The notes below the pieces were generated by a model. It was not told where the DNA came from. It saw only the letters and a list, made by a program, of their open reading frames with translations, and ran no database searches. A program made the position numbers and the translations under genes. From the NCBI GenBank assembly GCA_039816825.1, contig JBCBXA010000053.1:1-18119 (forward strand): a DNA stretch of 18,119 nt, in the 5' to 3' direction. This stretch comes from JBCBXA01 sp039816825. Lineage in GTDB: Bacteria; Pseudomonadota; Alphaproteobacteria; Rhizobiales; Rhizobiaceae. How positions within the stretch are numbered: position 1 is the stretch's first letter; the number at the start of each line of letters is the position of its first letter. This document shows positions 6,968-14,629 of the stretch, in pieces.

Positions 6968-8545
6968 TTATGGTTCACCGGCACCGATGGCTTCCTTGCG
7001 TTTGGCGACGAATGCATCCAGTTCTTCGGCGATGGCTGGGTCCAGCACGGGCTCCTGATATTCCTCAAGCGCCTTTTGCCAGATACTGGTTGCACGCTCG
7101 AGCGCGTCCTTGCCGCCGGCCATTTCCCAATTTTCATGGTTTTGCCAGTCAGAAAGCATGGGCCGATAGAAGGCTGTTTCGTATCGCTCCATCGTATGCG
7201 CCGAGCCGAAAAAGTGTCCGCCCGTGTTGACGGCCGCGATGGCCTCGAAACCCAGATCATCCTCGGTGAAGGGAATGGGGCGCAGAAACTCCATCATGTT
7301 CTGCAGGATTTCGACATCCAGGACCAGCTTCTCGAAGGACGAAGTCAGACCGCCTTCCAGCCAGCCCGCAGCATGGTAGATCATGTTGCCGCCGCCCATA
7401 ACCGCGCCCCATGTTGCCATGCCCGTCTCGTAGGCAGCCTGCAGATCCACGACATTGGAAGCATTGGCATTGGAGGTGCGGTAGGGGAGATTGTAGCGAC
7501 GCGCCAGTTGCCCCGCAATCAGATTGGCCTTGGTGTTCTCCGGCGTCCCAAAGGCAGGCGCGCCCGTGCGCATGTCAACGTTTGAGGTAAACGCCCCATA
7601 CATGACGGGGGCGCCGGGATTGACGAGCTGAGTCAGAACGATCCCGAACAGAGCTTCCGCATTCTGCTGCGCCATGGCGGCGGGAAGCGTCACCGGCGTC
7701 ATGGCGCCCATCAGCGTGAACGGGGTGATGGTGACCGGTTGCCCGGCCTCGGCCATAGCCATGAGACCGTTGCCCATCTCTTCGTCAAACAGCCGCGGAG
7801 AGTTGACCGAGATAATGGTAATGACGCCGGGCTCGGCGGCCATTTGTTCCTTCGTTGCGCCGCGCGAAATGGCCATCATGTCGATGCCGTCCTGCGCGCG
7901 GCCACGCCCGATGGCCGTGCAATGGAAGCACAGATCACTGAGAGTGAGATTGGCCCGATAAGTGTCCAGATGCCGCGAGTTGGCTGCCAGTTCCATGGGC
8001 GCCAGCACCTGATTACCGATCAGATGGATGGCATTGAAATGGTGGGCCAGTCGAATGAAATTCTCATAGTCGGGCATGTTGCCGGACCGCCGACCATTCA
8101 CCCGATCATGGACGTTGGGCGGACCCGCGACCAGACCAAAGGTCAGATGATCACCGCCAATCGTCAGTTTCTTGGCTGGATTTCGCGAGGTCAGGGTGAA
8201 CTGGGACGGTGCAGTTGCAAGCGCTGCATTGACCACTGATTCATCGAAGCGGATGAGCATCTGCTCGCGATCAACGATTGCCCCTGCCTCTTCGAAAAGG
8301 TCCATCACCTTTCCGCTCATCACACGTATACCGAGCTCGGACAGGATGCGGAGAGAGGTGCGATGGATGGCATCCATCTGCTCCTCATCCAGCAACTCTA
8401 TCGGTTTGTATGGGTTGCGCACATCCTGCCACGGCAGTTGCGGTATCCCCGCGCGCGCGCGACCGCCTTTTGAGCTCCGCCCCCCCGATCGCCGTTCACC
8501 CATATCCAGAACTCCAAACGGTCGGCTGCGGCGCCGGCCTTGCAT
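6968..8545 (-). CDS. MttB-family (trimethylamine/betaine methyltransferase superfamily) protein, non-pyrrolysine
   Basis: This 525-residue protein is of the MTTB family (COG5598): the domain runs from about 40 (LPWQDVRNPYKPIE) to about 515. True trimethylamine methyltransferase MttB contains pyrrolysine at an in-frame UAG. This frame is open throughout, so it belongs with the non-Pyl members, which include the glycine betaine, proline betaine and carnitine demethylases MtgB, MtpB and MtcB. Those move a methyl group from a quaternary amine to a corrinoid protein. The first 35 residues are Arg/Gly/Ser-rich and basic, which I associate with alphaproteobacterial members. The ATG has GAGG five nucleotides upstream; a second Met at residue 15 is possible. 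It heads a - strand unit with the DMGDH-like gene. No corrinoid-protein gene lies in the window, so methyl acceptor and substrate are unknown. Confidence 0.87.
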   Translation of the reverse strand: MQGRRRSRPFGVLDMGERRSGGRSSKGGRARAGIPQLPWQDVRNPYKPIELLDEEQMDAIHRTSLRILSELGIRVMSGKVMDLFEEAGAIVDREQMLIRFDESVVNAALATAPSQFTLTSRNPAKKLTIGGDHLTFGLVAGPPNVHDRVNGRRSGNMPDYENFIRLAHHFNAIHLIGNQVLAPMELAANSRHLDTYRANLTLSDLCFHCTAIGRGRAQDGIDMMAISRGATKEQMAAEPGVITIISVNSPRLFDEEMGNGLMAMAEAGQPVTITPFTLMGAMTPVTLPAAMAQQNAEALFGIVLTQLVNPGAPVMYGAFTSNVDMRTGAPAFGTPENTKANLIAGQLARRYNLPYRTSNANASNVVDLQAAYETGMATWGAVMGGGNMIYHAAGWLEGGLTSSFEKLVLDVEILQNMMEFLRPIPFTEDDLGFEAIAAVNTGGHFFGSAHTMERYETAFYRPMLSDWQNHENWEMAGGKDALERATSIWQKALEEYQEPVLDPAIAEELDAFVAKRKEAIGAGEP

Positions 8546-8675
8546 TTTTCCTCATGACAACGTTAAAGTTGTTCATGGGATAGTAAACTCCATAAATTTT
8601 GCGCCATGACATCATTTTTTTGTTGCTTGGAGCGTGTACGTCCATCGAAGGCACCGTCTGTGGAAAGATACAAGC
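8546..8675. promoter_or_regulatory. Divergent intergenic region between the MttB-like and LysR genes
   Basis: This 130-bp gap separates two divergent genes and should hold both promoters. It contains an imperfect palindrome at 8553-8577, CATGACAAC-GTTAAA-GTTGTTCATG, whose arms match except for one extra T on the right. The palindrome sits just upstream of the GAGG ribosome site of the methyltransferase gene. LysR regulators usually bind interrupted palindromes between themselves and a divergent target, so this is a candidate site. I see no clear -35/-10 pair. A T-run occurs at about 8614-8621. GGAAAG (8662-8667) is the ribosome site for the LysR gene. Confidence 0.45.
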
Positions 8676-9548
8676 ATGGATAGACCACCGCCGCCGCTCA
8701 ATCTGGTGCGGTCGTTTGAGAGCGCGGCGCGCCATCTTAGCTTCACCGTGGCGGCCAGAGAACTGGGCTTCACGCAGGCAGCGATCAGCGGACATGTGAG
8801 ATCGCTGGAGCAATATGTCGGCCATCCATTGTTTCATCGCAATGCGCGAAGCCTCGTCCTTACAGAGACAGGAAAGGCGTACCTGCCCACCCTGCGCGAT
8901 GCCTTGCGTCAGATTGATTCAGCCACCGAAGCCATCGCAACCGCCCGTCGCGGAGAGCAGGTAGTCATAAGCTGCCCGGTCAGTTTGGCGGAGGGTGTCA
9001 TCATCTCACGATTGGCCAAGTTCCTCGCCGACAATCGCGACGTTAGGGTGTCAGTCCACGGCGCGATCTGGGACAATGCCAGCGAGTCCGTCGCCGATCT
9101 TAAAATCTCCTTCCACCGCGACCATGAAGCACCACCCGACAGCAGTCTGCTGTGGCGCGAGTCCATGGTGCTGGTGTGCTCGCAGAGTTGGCTGGACAAG
9201 CTGGAGGACGGACTGACCCTGGCCGAGCTGCCACCAATCACGATATTGGGTCGCCACGACTATTGGGCACTTTTCCGCCAAGACCTCGATGAGCCCATTG
9301 CCACTGGCAAGGTCAGGCATCAGGCCAACTCTCTGAACATTGCAATGGAAATGGCGGCCCATGGGCTGGGCGCCACGGTTGCACCGAGCAGTCTGGCGCG
9401 CAACTATCTTGATCGCCAGTTGGTGGTGGAGCCCGTGGATTGGCGGCCGGAAAGCCCTTGGGGTTGCTACATCTCTCGCGGTGTGGGCCCGAACCCAAGA
9501 GTTGCATCGCGCCTGATGGACTGGATGCTCGCGGAGGCACACTCATGA
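8676..9548 (+). CDS. LysR-family transcriptional regulator (GcvA-like)
   Basis: This 290-residue protein has an N-terminal winged HTH (about 8-66: LVRSFESAARHLSFTVAARELGFTQAAISGHV, then GHPLFHRNARSLVLTETGKAY), a linker helix and a type-2 periplasmic-binding-like effector domain (about 95-285). The PPLNLVRSFE start resembles GcvA-type regulators, which often govern one-carbon and amino-acid catabolism. I chose ATG at 8676 because GGAAAG precedes it at a good distance and the HTH begins at once. An in-frame GTG at 8634 would add 14 unconserved residues. It is transcribed away from the MttB-like gene and shares ATGA with the amidase gene downstream. It probably controls the methyltransferase/dehydrogenase unit, and perhaps the amidase and transporter, in response to a substrate I cannot name. 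Confidence 0.88.
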   Translation: MDRPPPPLNLVRSFESAARHLSFTVAARELGFTQAAISGHVRSLEQYVGHPLFHRNARSLVLTETGKAYLPTLRDALRQIDSATEAIATARRGEQVVISCPVSLAEGVIISRLAKFLADNRDVRVSVHGAIWDNASESVADLKISFHRDHEAPPDSSLLWRESMVLVCSQSWLDKLEDGLTLAELPPITILGRHDYWALFRQDLDEPIATGKVRHQANSLNIAMEMAAHGLGATVAPSSLARNYLDRQLVVEPVDWRPESPWGCYISRGVGPNPRVASRLMDWMLAEAHS

Positions 9549-10405
9549 AGGTAGGCGTGGCACAGATCGCCAGTACGATTGGAGAGGTCGATGCAAACAT
9601 CGAAGTCCATGCCCGATGGATCGAAGCCGCCCGCGACGCCGGGTGTGAACTGACGGTCTTTCCTGAAGTGTCCCTGACCGGGCACCATGGTGGCGCGGAG
9701 CTTCTTTCGGCAGCCATGCGACGCGATGATCCCCGCCTGTTACGCCTTGCCGAACAAAGCGGGCCGATGCGCTCCGTGGTCGGCTTCATCGAGGAAGGAC
9801 CGGCAGCGCAGTTCTACAATTCCTGTGTCGTGCTGCGGAACGGGGAAGTCGAGCACCTGCATCGCAAGATCAACGTCCCTAACTACGGGCGCCTGGAAGA
9901 GGGAAAGTTCTACGCGACGGGGCGTTTCGTTGAGACGCTGGAGATGGATCAGAACTGGCGCATGGGTCTTCTTATCTGTGCCGATATATGGAACCCGGCG
10001 CTCACCAACCTCGCCTTTCTGCACGGTTCAACCATGCTTGTCTCGCCCATCTCGTCGGCAGAAGAAGCGGTGGGTGCCGAGTTCGACAATCCGGCAGGCT
10101 GGGAGGTGGCCGCACGTTTCTACGCCATGGTCTATGGCGCGCCCGTCATCATCGCCAACCGATGCGGAACAGAACTCGACCTCACGTTCTGGGGCGGCTC
10201 GCGGATCATAGATCCGCATGGGCGGGAGTTAGCCGTCGCAGGACGCGACGAGGAACTGATCGTTGCCGAACTGGACTATGAGGCTGTCAGGCTGTCGCGC
10301 AAGCTGCTGCCGACCGTGCGTGACAGCAACCTTTCTCTGATGCAGCGCGAGACCGAGAGGTTGGCCGTCAATCTCGGTATTCCCGACGATTTTCGATCGT
10401 CGTGA
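9545..10405 (+). CDS. Nitrilase-superfamily carbon-nitrogen hydrolase (probable amidase)
   Basis: This 286-residue protein has the complete nitrilase-superfamily triad: E41 (TVFPEVSLTG), K108 (HLHRKINVPNYG) and C145 (GLLICADIWN). The alpha-beta-beta-alpha fold would span nearly the whole protein. Members hydrolyse amides, N-carbamoyl groups or, less often, nitriles. The PNYGRLEEGKFY stretch after the lysine resembles amidase and NAD-synthetase glutaminase branches more than true nitrilases, so amide hydrolysis is preferred. The ATG overlaps the LysR stop (ATGA), indicating translational coupling. The long upstream reading frame in this phase runs through lysR and has no better start, and homologues begin at MKVGVAQ. 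The neighbourhood suggests a nitrogenous substrate such as an amide-bearing betaine, but this is inference. Confidence 0.87.
   Translation: MKVGVAQIASTIGEVDANIEVHARWIEAARDAGCELTVFPEVSLTGHHGGAELLSAAMRRDDPRLLRLAEQSGPMRSVVGFIEEGPAAQFYNSCVVLRNGEVEHLHRKINVPNYGRLEEGKFYATGRFVETLEMDQNWRMGLLICADIWNPALTNLAFLHGSTMLVSPISSAEEAVGAEFDNPAGWEVAARFYAMVYGAPVIIANRCGTELDLTFWGGSRIIDPHGRELAVAGRDEELIVAELDYEAVRLSRKLLPTVRDSNLSLMQRETERLAVNLGIPDDFRSS
10384..10402 (+). terminator. Weak hairpin at the end of the amidase gene
   Basis: CGACGAT-TTTCG-ATCGTCG forms a perfect 7-bp stem with a 5-nt loop ending at the base before the TGA stop. No T-run follows, so intrinsic termination is doubtful. It may slow decay of the transcript's 3' end or be chance. 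Confidence 0.25.
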
Positions 10406-10683
10406 GTCCGCAAAGGGCCGGCGAACGCCGTCGCCCACCGGGTACCACCAACACGTAGGCTGCCTCAGTGACTTGCCCAGTAACTGTGCCAGCAAATGGC
10501 CCGGATCGGCAGTGCCTTGCCGGCAGAAGATTGAGGTTTTCCAACGCGCACCAACCAACGAAATCCTTATGCCGTGACCCCGTTTTTGTCCTGTTGTGAG
10601 GGGTTCAGCACCCGTGCAGTCTTGTCGCACCCTTTCAAACCTGTGCCCGCAGACGACACAGATCCAAAGCGACGGAGTGCTCC
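10406..10683 (+). other. 278-bp intergenic region upstream of the ABC importer
   Basis: No protein-coding frame here looks real. The region should carry the promoter for the importer, but I find no convincing -35/-10 pair. Small symmetric elements are CGGCG-AA-CGCCG (10419-10430) and TGACCCC...GGGGTTCA (about 10576-10609, one bulge). GGAG at 10674-10677 is a well-spaced ribosome site for the binding-protein gene. The 278-nt length and the lack of a strong terminator leave open whether the importer is partly co-transcribed with lysR and the amidase. Confidence 0.4.
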
Positions 10684-11583
10684 ATGTTCAAATTCAAGAC
10701 CGCCCGCAACCTGCTGGGAGCGATTGCCCTCTCGGCGTTCTCGTTGGGTACAAGCGCGGCAGTGGCGCAGGAAATCGTCGTCGGTGGCAAGAACTTCACC
10801 GAACAGCTTCTGCTGGCTGAGATGACCAAACAGCTTCTCGAGGCCAAGGGCTTTGACGTCACCAAACAGGACGGTCTGGGCTCAACAGTGCTGCGGCAGG
10901 CACAGGAGAATGGTCAGGTCGATCTGTACTGGGAGTACACCGGCACCTCACTTGTGACCTACAATAAGGTCGAAGAGAAATTGGATGCAGACGCCACTCT
11001 GGCCAAAGTGCGCGAACTGGATGCCGAAAAAGGCCTGACCTGGCTCGACCCCTCCAACGCCAACAACACATATGCTTTTGCTGTAAAGAACGGCGACGCC
11101 GACACTGAAGGCGTGAACTCACTCTCGGATCTCGCAAAGGTCTTCAATGACGGTGATGGCGCTGACATTGCGGTCAACGCAGAGTTCCCCCGGCGCCCTG
11201 ACGGCCTGCCCGGCGTTGAGGAAACATACGGCTTCGACGTCACGCGTCGCAATCTGAAGTCGATGGAGTCAGGTCTGACCTATCAGGCGCTCAATGAAGG
11301 TCAGGTCGATGTGGCGCTCGTGTTTGCCACCGACGGTCGCATCAAGGCTTTCGATTTCCGGGTCCTCGAAGACGATAAGGGCTTCTTCCCGGCTTACGCG
11401 ATCGCGCCTGTCGTGCGCACCGAGACGCTTGAAGCCAATCCGGGCCTCAGCGAGCCGCTTGCGGCTATGGCAGCAGCCATTGACGACGCCACCATGCAGG
11501 CGCTCAACGCGATGGTGGATGTCGACAAGAAGACCATTGAGGAAGTCGCCACATCCTTCCTGACCGACAACGGCCTCATCTAG
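10684..11583 (+). CDS. Quaternary-amine ABC transporter substrate-binding protein (OpuC/OsmX type)
   Basis: This 299-residue secreted binding protein is of the OpuAC family, in the branch of OpuBC/OpuCC and YehZ (OsmF). A Sec signal peptide (basic FKFKTAR, hydrophobic LLGAIALSAFSLG) ends at AVA with cleavage predicted after about residue 28. There is no lipobox, so it should be a free periplasmic protein of a Gram-negative cell. Family hallmarks are GGKNFTEQLLLAEM at the mature N-terminus and DLYWEYTGTSL about 50 residues on. These proteins bind glycine betaine, choline, carnitine, proline betaine and similar compounds, often for osmoprotection but also for catabolism. It is the first gene of a four-gene importer and is followed by a strong hairpin, which would give the binding protein excess over the membrane parts. 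Ligand unknown. Confidence 0.9.
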   Translation: MFKFKTARNLLGAIALSAFSLGTSAAVAQEIVVGGKNFTEQLLLAEMTKQLLEAKGFDVTKQDGLGSTVLRQAQENGQVDLYWEYTGTSLVTYNKVEEKLDADATLAKVRELDAEKGLTWLDPSNANNTYAFAVKNGDADTEGVNSLSDLAKVFNDGDGADIAVNAEFPRRPDGLPGVEETYGFDVTRRNLKSMESGLTYQALNEGQVDVALVFATDGRIKAFDFRVLEDDKGFFPAYAIAPVVRTETLEANPGLSEPLAAMAAAIDDATMQALNAMVDVDKKTIEEVATSFLTDNGLI

Positions 11584-11605
11584 TCACCCACCTCGGAAGC
11601 TTCAG

Positions 11606-11640
11606 ATGGCCGCCCAGAATATGGGCGGCCATTTTGGTTT
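11606..11640 (+). terminator. Strong hairpin terminator/attenuator after the binding-protein gene
   Basis: A perfect 10-bp GC-rich stem, ATGGCCGCCC (11606-11615) with GGGCGGCCAT (11623-11632), closes an AGAATAT loop and runs into TTTGGTTT. It begins 22 nt after the binding-protein stop. Such an element between a binding protein and its permease genes usually gives partial termination or 3'-end protection, raising binding-protein output over the membrane subunits. Confidence 0.8.
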
Positions 11641-11733
11641 GGCGGTGGGCGAATGGCGGACCACTGCAGAGGCAAGACATGGAAGGCAGGTGCTCTCCCA
11701 TGACACGCATTCTGCTTTGCCATGCCCATGATT

Positions 11734-11759
11734 TGGTCCGGTTGACGCAGTTCGGACCA
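11734..11759 (+). promoter_or_regulatory. Perfect inverted repeat with a -35-like box upstream of the permease genes
   Basis: TGGTCCG (11734-11740) and CGGACCA (11753-11759) are exact reverse complements, 12 bp apart and 19 bp arm to arm, close to two helical turns. The spacer holds TTGACG (11742-11747), a fair -35 box; the downstream -10 is poor (TAAACG, about 11763). It lies beyond the terminator in a 275-bp gap before the permease, so it could be an operator of a second promoter for the permease-ATPase-permease unit. A large-loop RNA hairpin is the alternative. Confidence 0.35.
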
Positions 11760-11858
11760 CGGTAAACGCTGAGCCAATGATTACGACAAGCCTAGGCAGC
11801 CTAAACCTGCGTGCGGGTATGTCGAAAGTAACTGGGTAGCCAGCGGGGGCGAACAGGC

Positions 11859-12518
11859 GTGGAAACGCTCAACTTCATCATCGCCAATTTTGGCAACATC
11901 ATCGATCTCACGATTCAGCACATCGCCATCGTTTCGGTCGCAGTTGGGCTGGCGATCATCACTGGCGTTCCGCTGGGAATTGCCATCAGCCAGAATCAGC
12001 GCGCTGCCGACATCGTGCTCTACGTGGCAGCCATCATCATCACCATTCCGTCTATTGCGCTCTTCGGCGTGATGATCCCCATTCTGTCCACCATCGGCCA
12101 AGGCATCGGCTATGTGCCGGCAGTGATCGCCATCCTGCTCTACTCGCAGTTGCCGATCATTCGGAACACCTACACCGCCATTGCCAATGTTGACCCCGCG
12201 CTTCGGGAAGCTGCCAGGGGAATGGGTATGACGTCGATGCAGAGACTGCGGAAAGTTGAGATCCCTCTAGCAGTGCCAGTGATCATGGCGGGCGTCCGCA
12301 CGGCTGTGGTCATGAACATCGGCGTGGCGGCGATTGCTGCCTATATCGGCGCCGGTGGTCTGGGCACCCTTATATCCCGCGGCATTTCCCAGACGGACCC
12401 ACGGCAGCTCATAGCGGGCGCGCTGGCTGTGTCTATCCTGGCCATAGCCGCCGACTTTTTCCTTCTTTGGCTTCAAAAGCGGTTCACCCCGCGTGGCCTT
12501 CAACTTTCTGGAAGCTGA
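11859..12518 (+). CDS. ABC transporter permease, quaternary-amine importer (OpuCB/OpuCD type)
   Basis: This 219-residue inner-membrane protein of the BPD_transp_1 family has about five hydrophobic segments (roughly 20-42, 50-75, 84-100, 140-165 and 185-212). The EAA-type coupling loop that contacts the ATPase is at about 112-137 (DPALREAARGMGMTSMQRLRKVEIP). Length and sequence fit the short OpuCB/OpuBB permeases. The start is GTG at 11859, with a G-rich stretch (11844-11849) as a modest ribosome site. It is 2 nt upstream of the ATPase gene. A 275-bp gap with a terminator separates it from the binding-protein gene, so expression is probably lower than that of the binding protein. With the second permease it would form a heterodimeric channel. 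Confidence 0.9.
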   Translation: METLNFIIANFGNIIDLTIQHIAIVSVAVGLAIITGVPLGIAISQNQRAADIVLYVAAIIITIPSIALFGVMIPILSTIGQGIGYVPAVIAILLYSQLPIIRNTYTAIANVDPALREAARGMGMTSMQRLRKVEIPLAVPVIMAGVRTAVVMNIGVAAIAAYIGAGGLGTLISRGISQTDPRQLIAGALAVSILAIAADFFLLWLQKRFTPRGLQLSGS

Positions 12519-12520
12519 GC

Positions 12521-13639
12521 ATGATCCGACTGGATGAACTGACCAAGATTTTCCAAACGCCGTCCGGCGATATCACGGCAGCTGACCGCATCAATATGGA
12601 GGTTCCAGAAGGCAATATCTGCGTTCTTCTTGGGCCGTCAGGATGCGGGAAAACCACCACGATGAAGATGGTCAACCGTCTGGTCGAACCGACCAGTGGG
12701 AAGATCTTCATCGGTGATGAGGATGTGACCGCCAAGGACCCGATAGAGCTGCGCCGGAACATTGGATATGTGATCCAGCAGATCGGTCTGTTTCCCAACC
12801 AGACGATTGAGGACAACATCTGCGCGGTGCCAGACATGCTGGGCTGGGACCGCAAAAAATCCCGCGCTCGAGCCGCTGAGTTGCTGGAGATGGTGGCACT
12901 CGATCCGGGAACATTCCTCAAGCGATTTCCCAAGGAACTGTCGGGAGGCCAGCAGCAGCGTGTTGGCGTGATCCGGGCACTGGCCGCTGACCCACCGGTG
13001 ATGCTTATGGATGAGCCCTTCGGTGCGATCGACCCCATCAACCGGGAGGTCATTCAGGACGAGTTTCTGAAGATGCAGAGCGACATCAAGAAGACGATCA
13101 TGTTCGTCAGCCATGACATCGACGAAGCGGTGAAGATGGCCGACAAAATTGCCATCTTCGATGCCGGCAAGCTCATTCAATATGACAGCCCTGACGATTT
13201 GTTGGCTCATCCCAAGAATGCATTCATCGCCGACTTTGTGGGCGGCGACAGGACCCTCAAACGGCTGCGCCTTATCACGGTCGCCGATGCCATGATGAAG
13301 GATCCGCCCCGCGTCACCGCCGACGACAGTCTGTCCAAGGCGGTTAGTCTTATGGAAGAGCATGGGCACATCTCCATCGTCATGGTGGGTCCGAAGGGGC
13401 GCGCGCGCGGCGTTGTCTATCTGTCGGATGCCCGCGGCGCGAAGGGCAAGGTCGGCGAGAACCACAAAAAGCTGCCCGGAACTGTCCACATGGATGAAGA
13501 TTTGCGAACCGCCGTTTCTTCCATGTTCATGCACGATGAGACATCCCTCGCATGCGTGGACTCCGACGGGATCTACAAGGGATATGTAACTCAGCGGGGC
13601 ATAACCCACATCCTCGGCGCCACATACAGGGACGCCTGA
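12521..13639 (+). CDS. ABC transporter ATPase with CBS domains, quaternary-amine importer (OpuCA/ProV type)
   Basis: This 372-residue ATPase has all ABC motifs: Walker A GPSGCGKTT (38-46), Q-loop near 86-87 (VIQQIGLFP), signature LSGGQQQRV (140-148), Walker B VMLMDEP (160-166) and the switch His in FVSHD (H198). The ATPase domain ends near 243 and is followed by a pair of CBS repeats (about 252-303 and 318-370). In OpuA and related transporters CBS pairs sense ionic strength or cyclic-di-AMP; whether these do so is unknown. ATG at 12521 is preferred over upstream in-frame codons, because those lie inside the permease gene and MIRLDELTKIF matches family starts. It is 2 nt after the first permease and 1 nt before the second. 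Confidence 0.92.
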   Translation: MIRLDELTKIFQTPSGDITAADRINMEVPEGNICVLLGPSGCGKTTTMKMVNRLVEPTSGKIFIGDEDVTAKDPIELRRNIGYVIQQIGLFPNQTIEDNICAVPDMLGWDRKKSRARAAELLEMVALDPGTFLKRFPKELSGGQQQRVGVIRALAADPPVMLMDEPFGAIDPINREVIQDEFLKMQSDIKKTIMFVSHDIDEAVKMADKIAIFDAGKLIQYDSPDDLLAHPKNAFIADFVGGDRTLKRLRLITVADAMMKDPPRVTADDSLSKAVSLMEEHGHISIVMVGPKGRARGVVYLSDARGAKGKVGENHKKLPGTVHMDEDLRTAVSSMFMHDETSLACVDSDGIYKGYVTQRGITHILGATYRDA

Positions 13640-13640
13640 G

Positions 13641-14516
13641 ATGGCGCAGAGCTGGAAACCCAACGCCAACTCCTCAGGTCCGCCAGACCTGATGAACGCA
13701 GACTATGCGGCCGGCGGCAAGCGGCTGTCGCCTCTTCGAAACGGCATTGACCGGCTCGCAGGGGCCATCCGCCTCACGGACGCACTGGAGTCCGATGCCG
13801 TCAACCGAGCGATAAGGTTTGGGGTTCTCGCCCTCGTTTTCCTGGCCGGTGTCTGGTCCTGGAGTTCCGGACTGCTGCCCGCGATCTGGGATTTGCGGGA
13901 CGATATTCTGTTTCTCCTCAACGAACATCTTTACCTCGTGGCCGTCTCCGGTGGGCTGGCCATTCTGGTCGGTGTCCCGTTGGGCATTTTTCTGTCACGC
14001 CCCTACATGCGGAAATATGCTGAAGCGCTCATGCAAGTGCTCAACGTTGGCACAACGATTCCAACACTTGCCATTCTCGCCCTGTCCATGTCGGTTCTGG
14101 GCATCGGTAAGACGCCGGCCATTTTCGGGCTTTTCATCGCAACACTGCTGCCGATTGTGCGGAATGCCTATGCCGGCTGCCAAGCCGTCGCACCGCATCT
14201 GATTGAAGCGGCGACCGGCATGGGCATGACGCCGGGCCAAATTTTGCGCCGCGTGGAAATTCCCAACGCGTTGTTCGTCATTTTTGCAGGCATCCGCACG
14301 GCACTGGCAATCAATGTCGGAACTGTTCCATTGGCATTTCTGATCGGCGGCGGCGGACTTGGCGAACTGATATTCCAGGGCATCGCACTGAACGATTTCG
14401 CCATGATGCTAGCCGGTGCCATCCCCGTGGCCCTGCTGGCTGTGCTGGTCGATTTCATCCTGTCGCAGGCACAGGTCTGGCTGGTGCCGAAGGGGGTCAA
14501 CCCGCTCCGCAAATAG
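13641..14516 (+). CDS. ABC transporter permease, second subunit (OpuCD type, N-terminally extended)
   Basis: This 291-residue permease is of the same family as the first. It is longer because of about 55 polar N-terminal residues and an extra hydrophobic segment near 58-76. The core has segments at about 97-118, 138-158, 160-172, 209-235 and 250-275, with the EAA loop at about 183-208 (APHLIEAATGMGMTPGQILRRVEIP). It completes the binding protein, permease, ATPase, permease set seen in OpuC-type importers. The ATG follows the ATPase stop by a single base. The polar extension shows no recognised domain. An internal ATG at residue 18 would give a slightly shorter protein. Confidence 0.9.
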   Translation: MAQSWKPNANSSGPPDLMNADYAAGGKRLSPLRNGIDRLAGAIRLTDALESDAVNRAIRFGVLALVFLAGVWSWSSGLLPAIWDLRDDILFLLNEHLYLVAVSGGLAILVGVPLGIFLSRPYMRKYAEALMQVLNVGTTIPTLAILALSMSVLGIGKTPAIFGLFIATLLPIVRNAYAGCQAVAPHLIEAATGMGMTPGQILRRVEIPNALFVIFAGIRTALAINVGTVPLAFLIGGGGLGELIFQGIALNDFAMMLAGAIPVALLAVLVDFILSQAQVWLVPKGVNPLRK

Positions 14517-14629
14517 GGCTGCACAAGAGAGCGCAATCCAAGCAATTCCGATCCAACGTCTCTTGCATCGAAGACAAATATGTTGGGAAATCCGTGGCTC
14601 TGGAGAGGGCCATCTGAAGGGAGAAGCCT

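Noticed and set aside
6968..8545. Pyrrolysine-containing trimethylamine methyltransferase
   Set aside because: The frame contains no in-frame TAG, so this is a non-pyrrolysine member and trimethylamine should not be assumed as substrate.
10406..10683. Small RNA or riboswitch upstream of the importer
   Set aside because: Only short unrelated hairpins were found, with no conserved riboswitch core recognised and no terminator before the ribosome site.
12638..13669. A 343-codon open frame on the - strand opposite the importer ATPase
   Set aside because: The + strand has every ABC ATPase motif; the antisense frame is His-rich filler with no domain logic.
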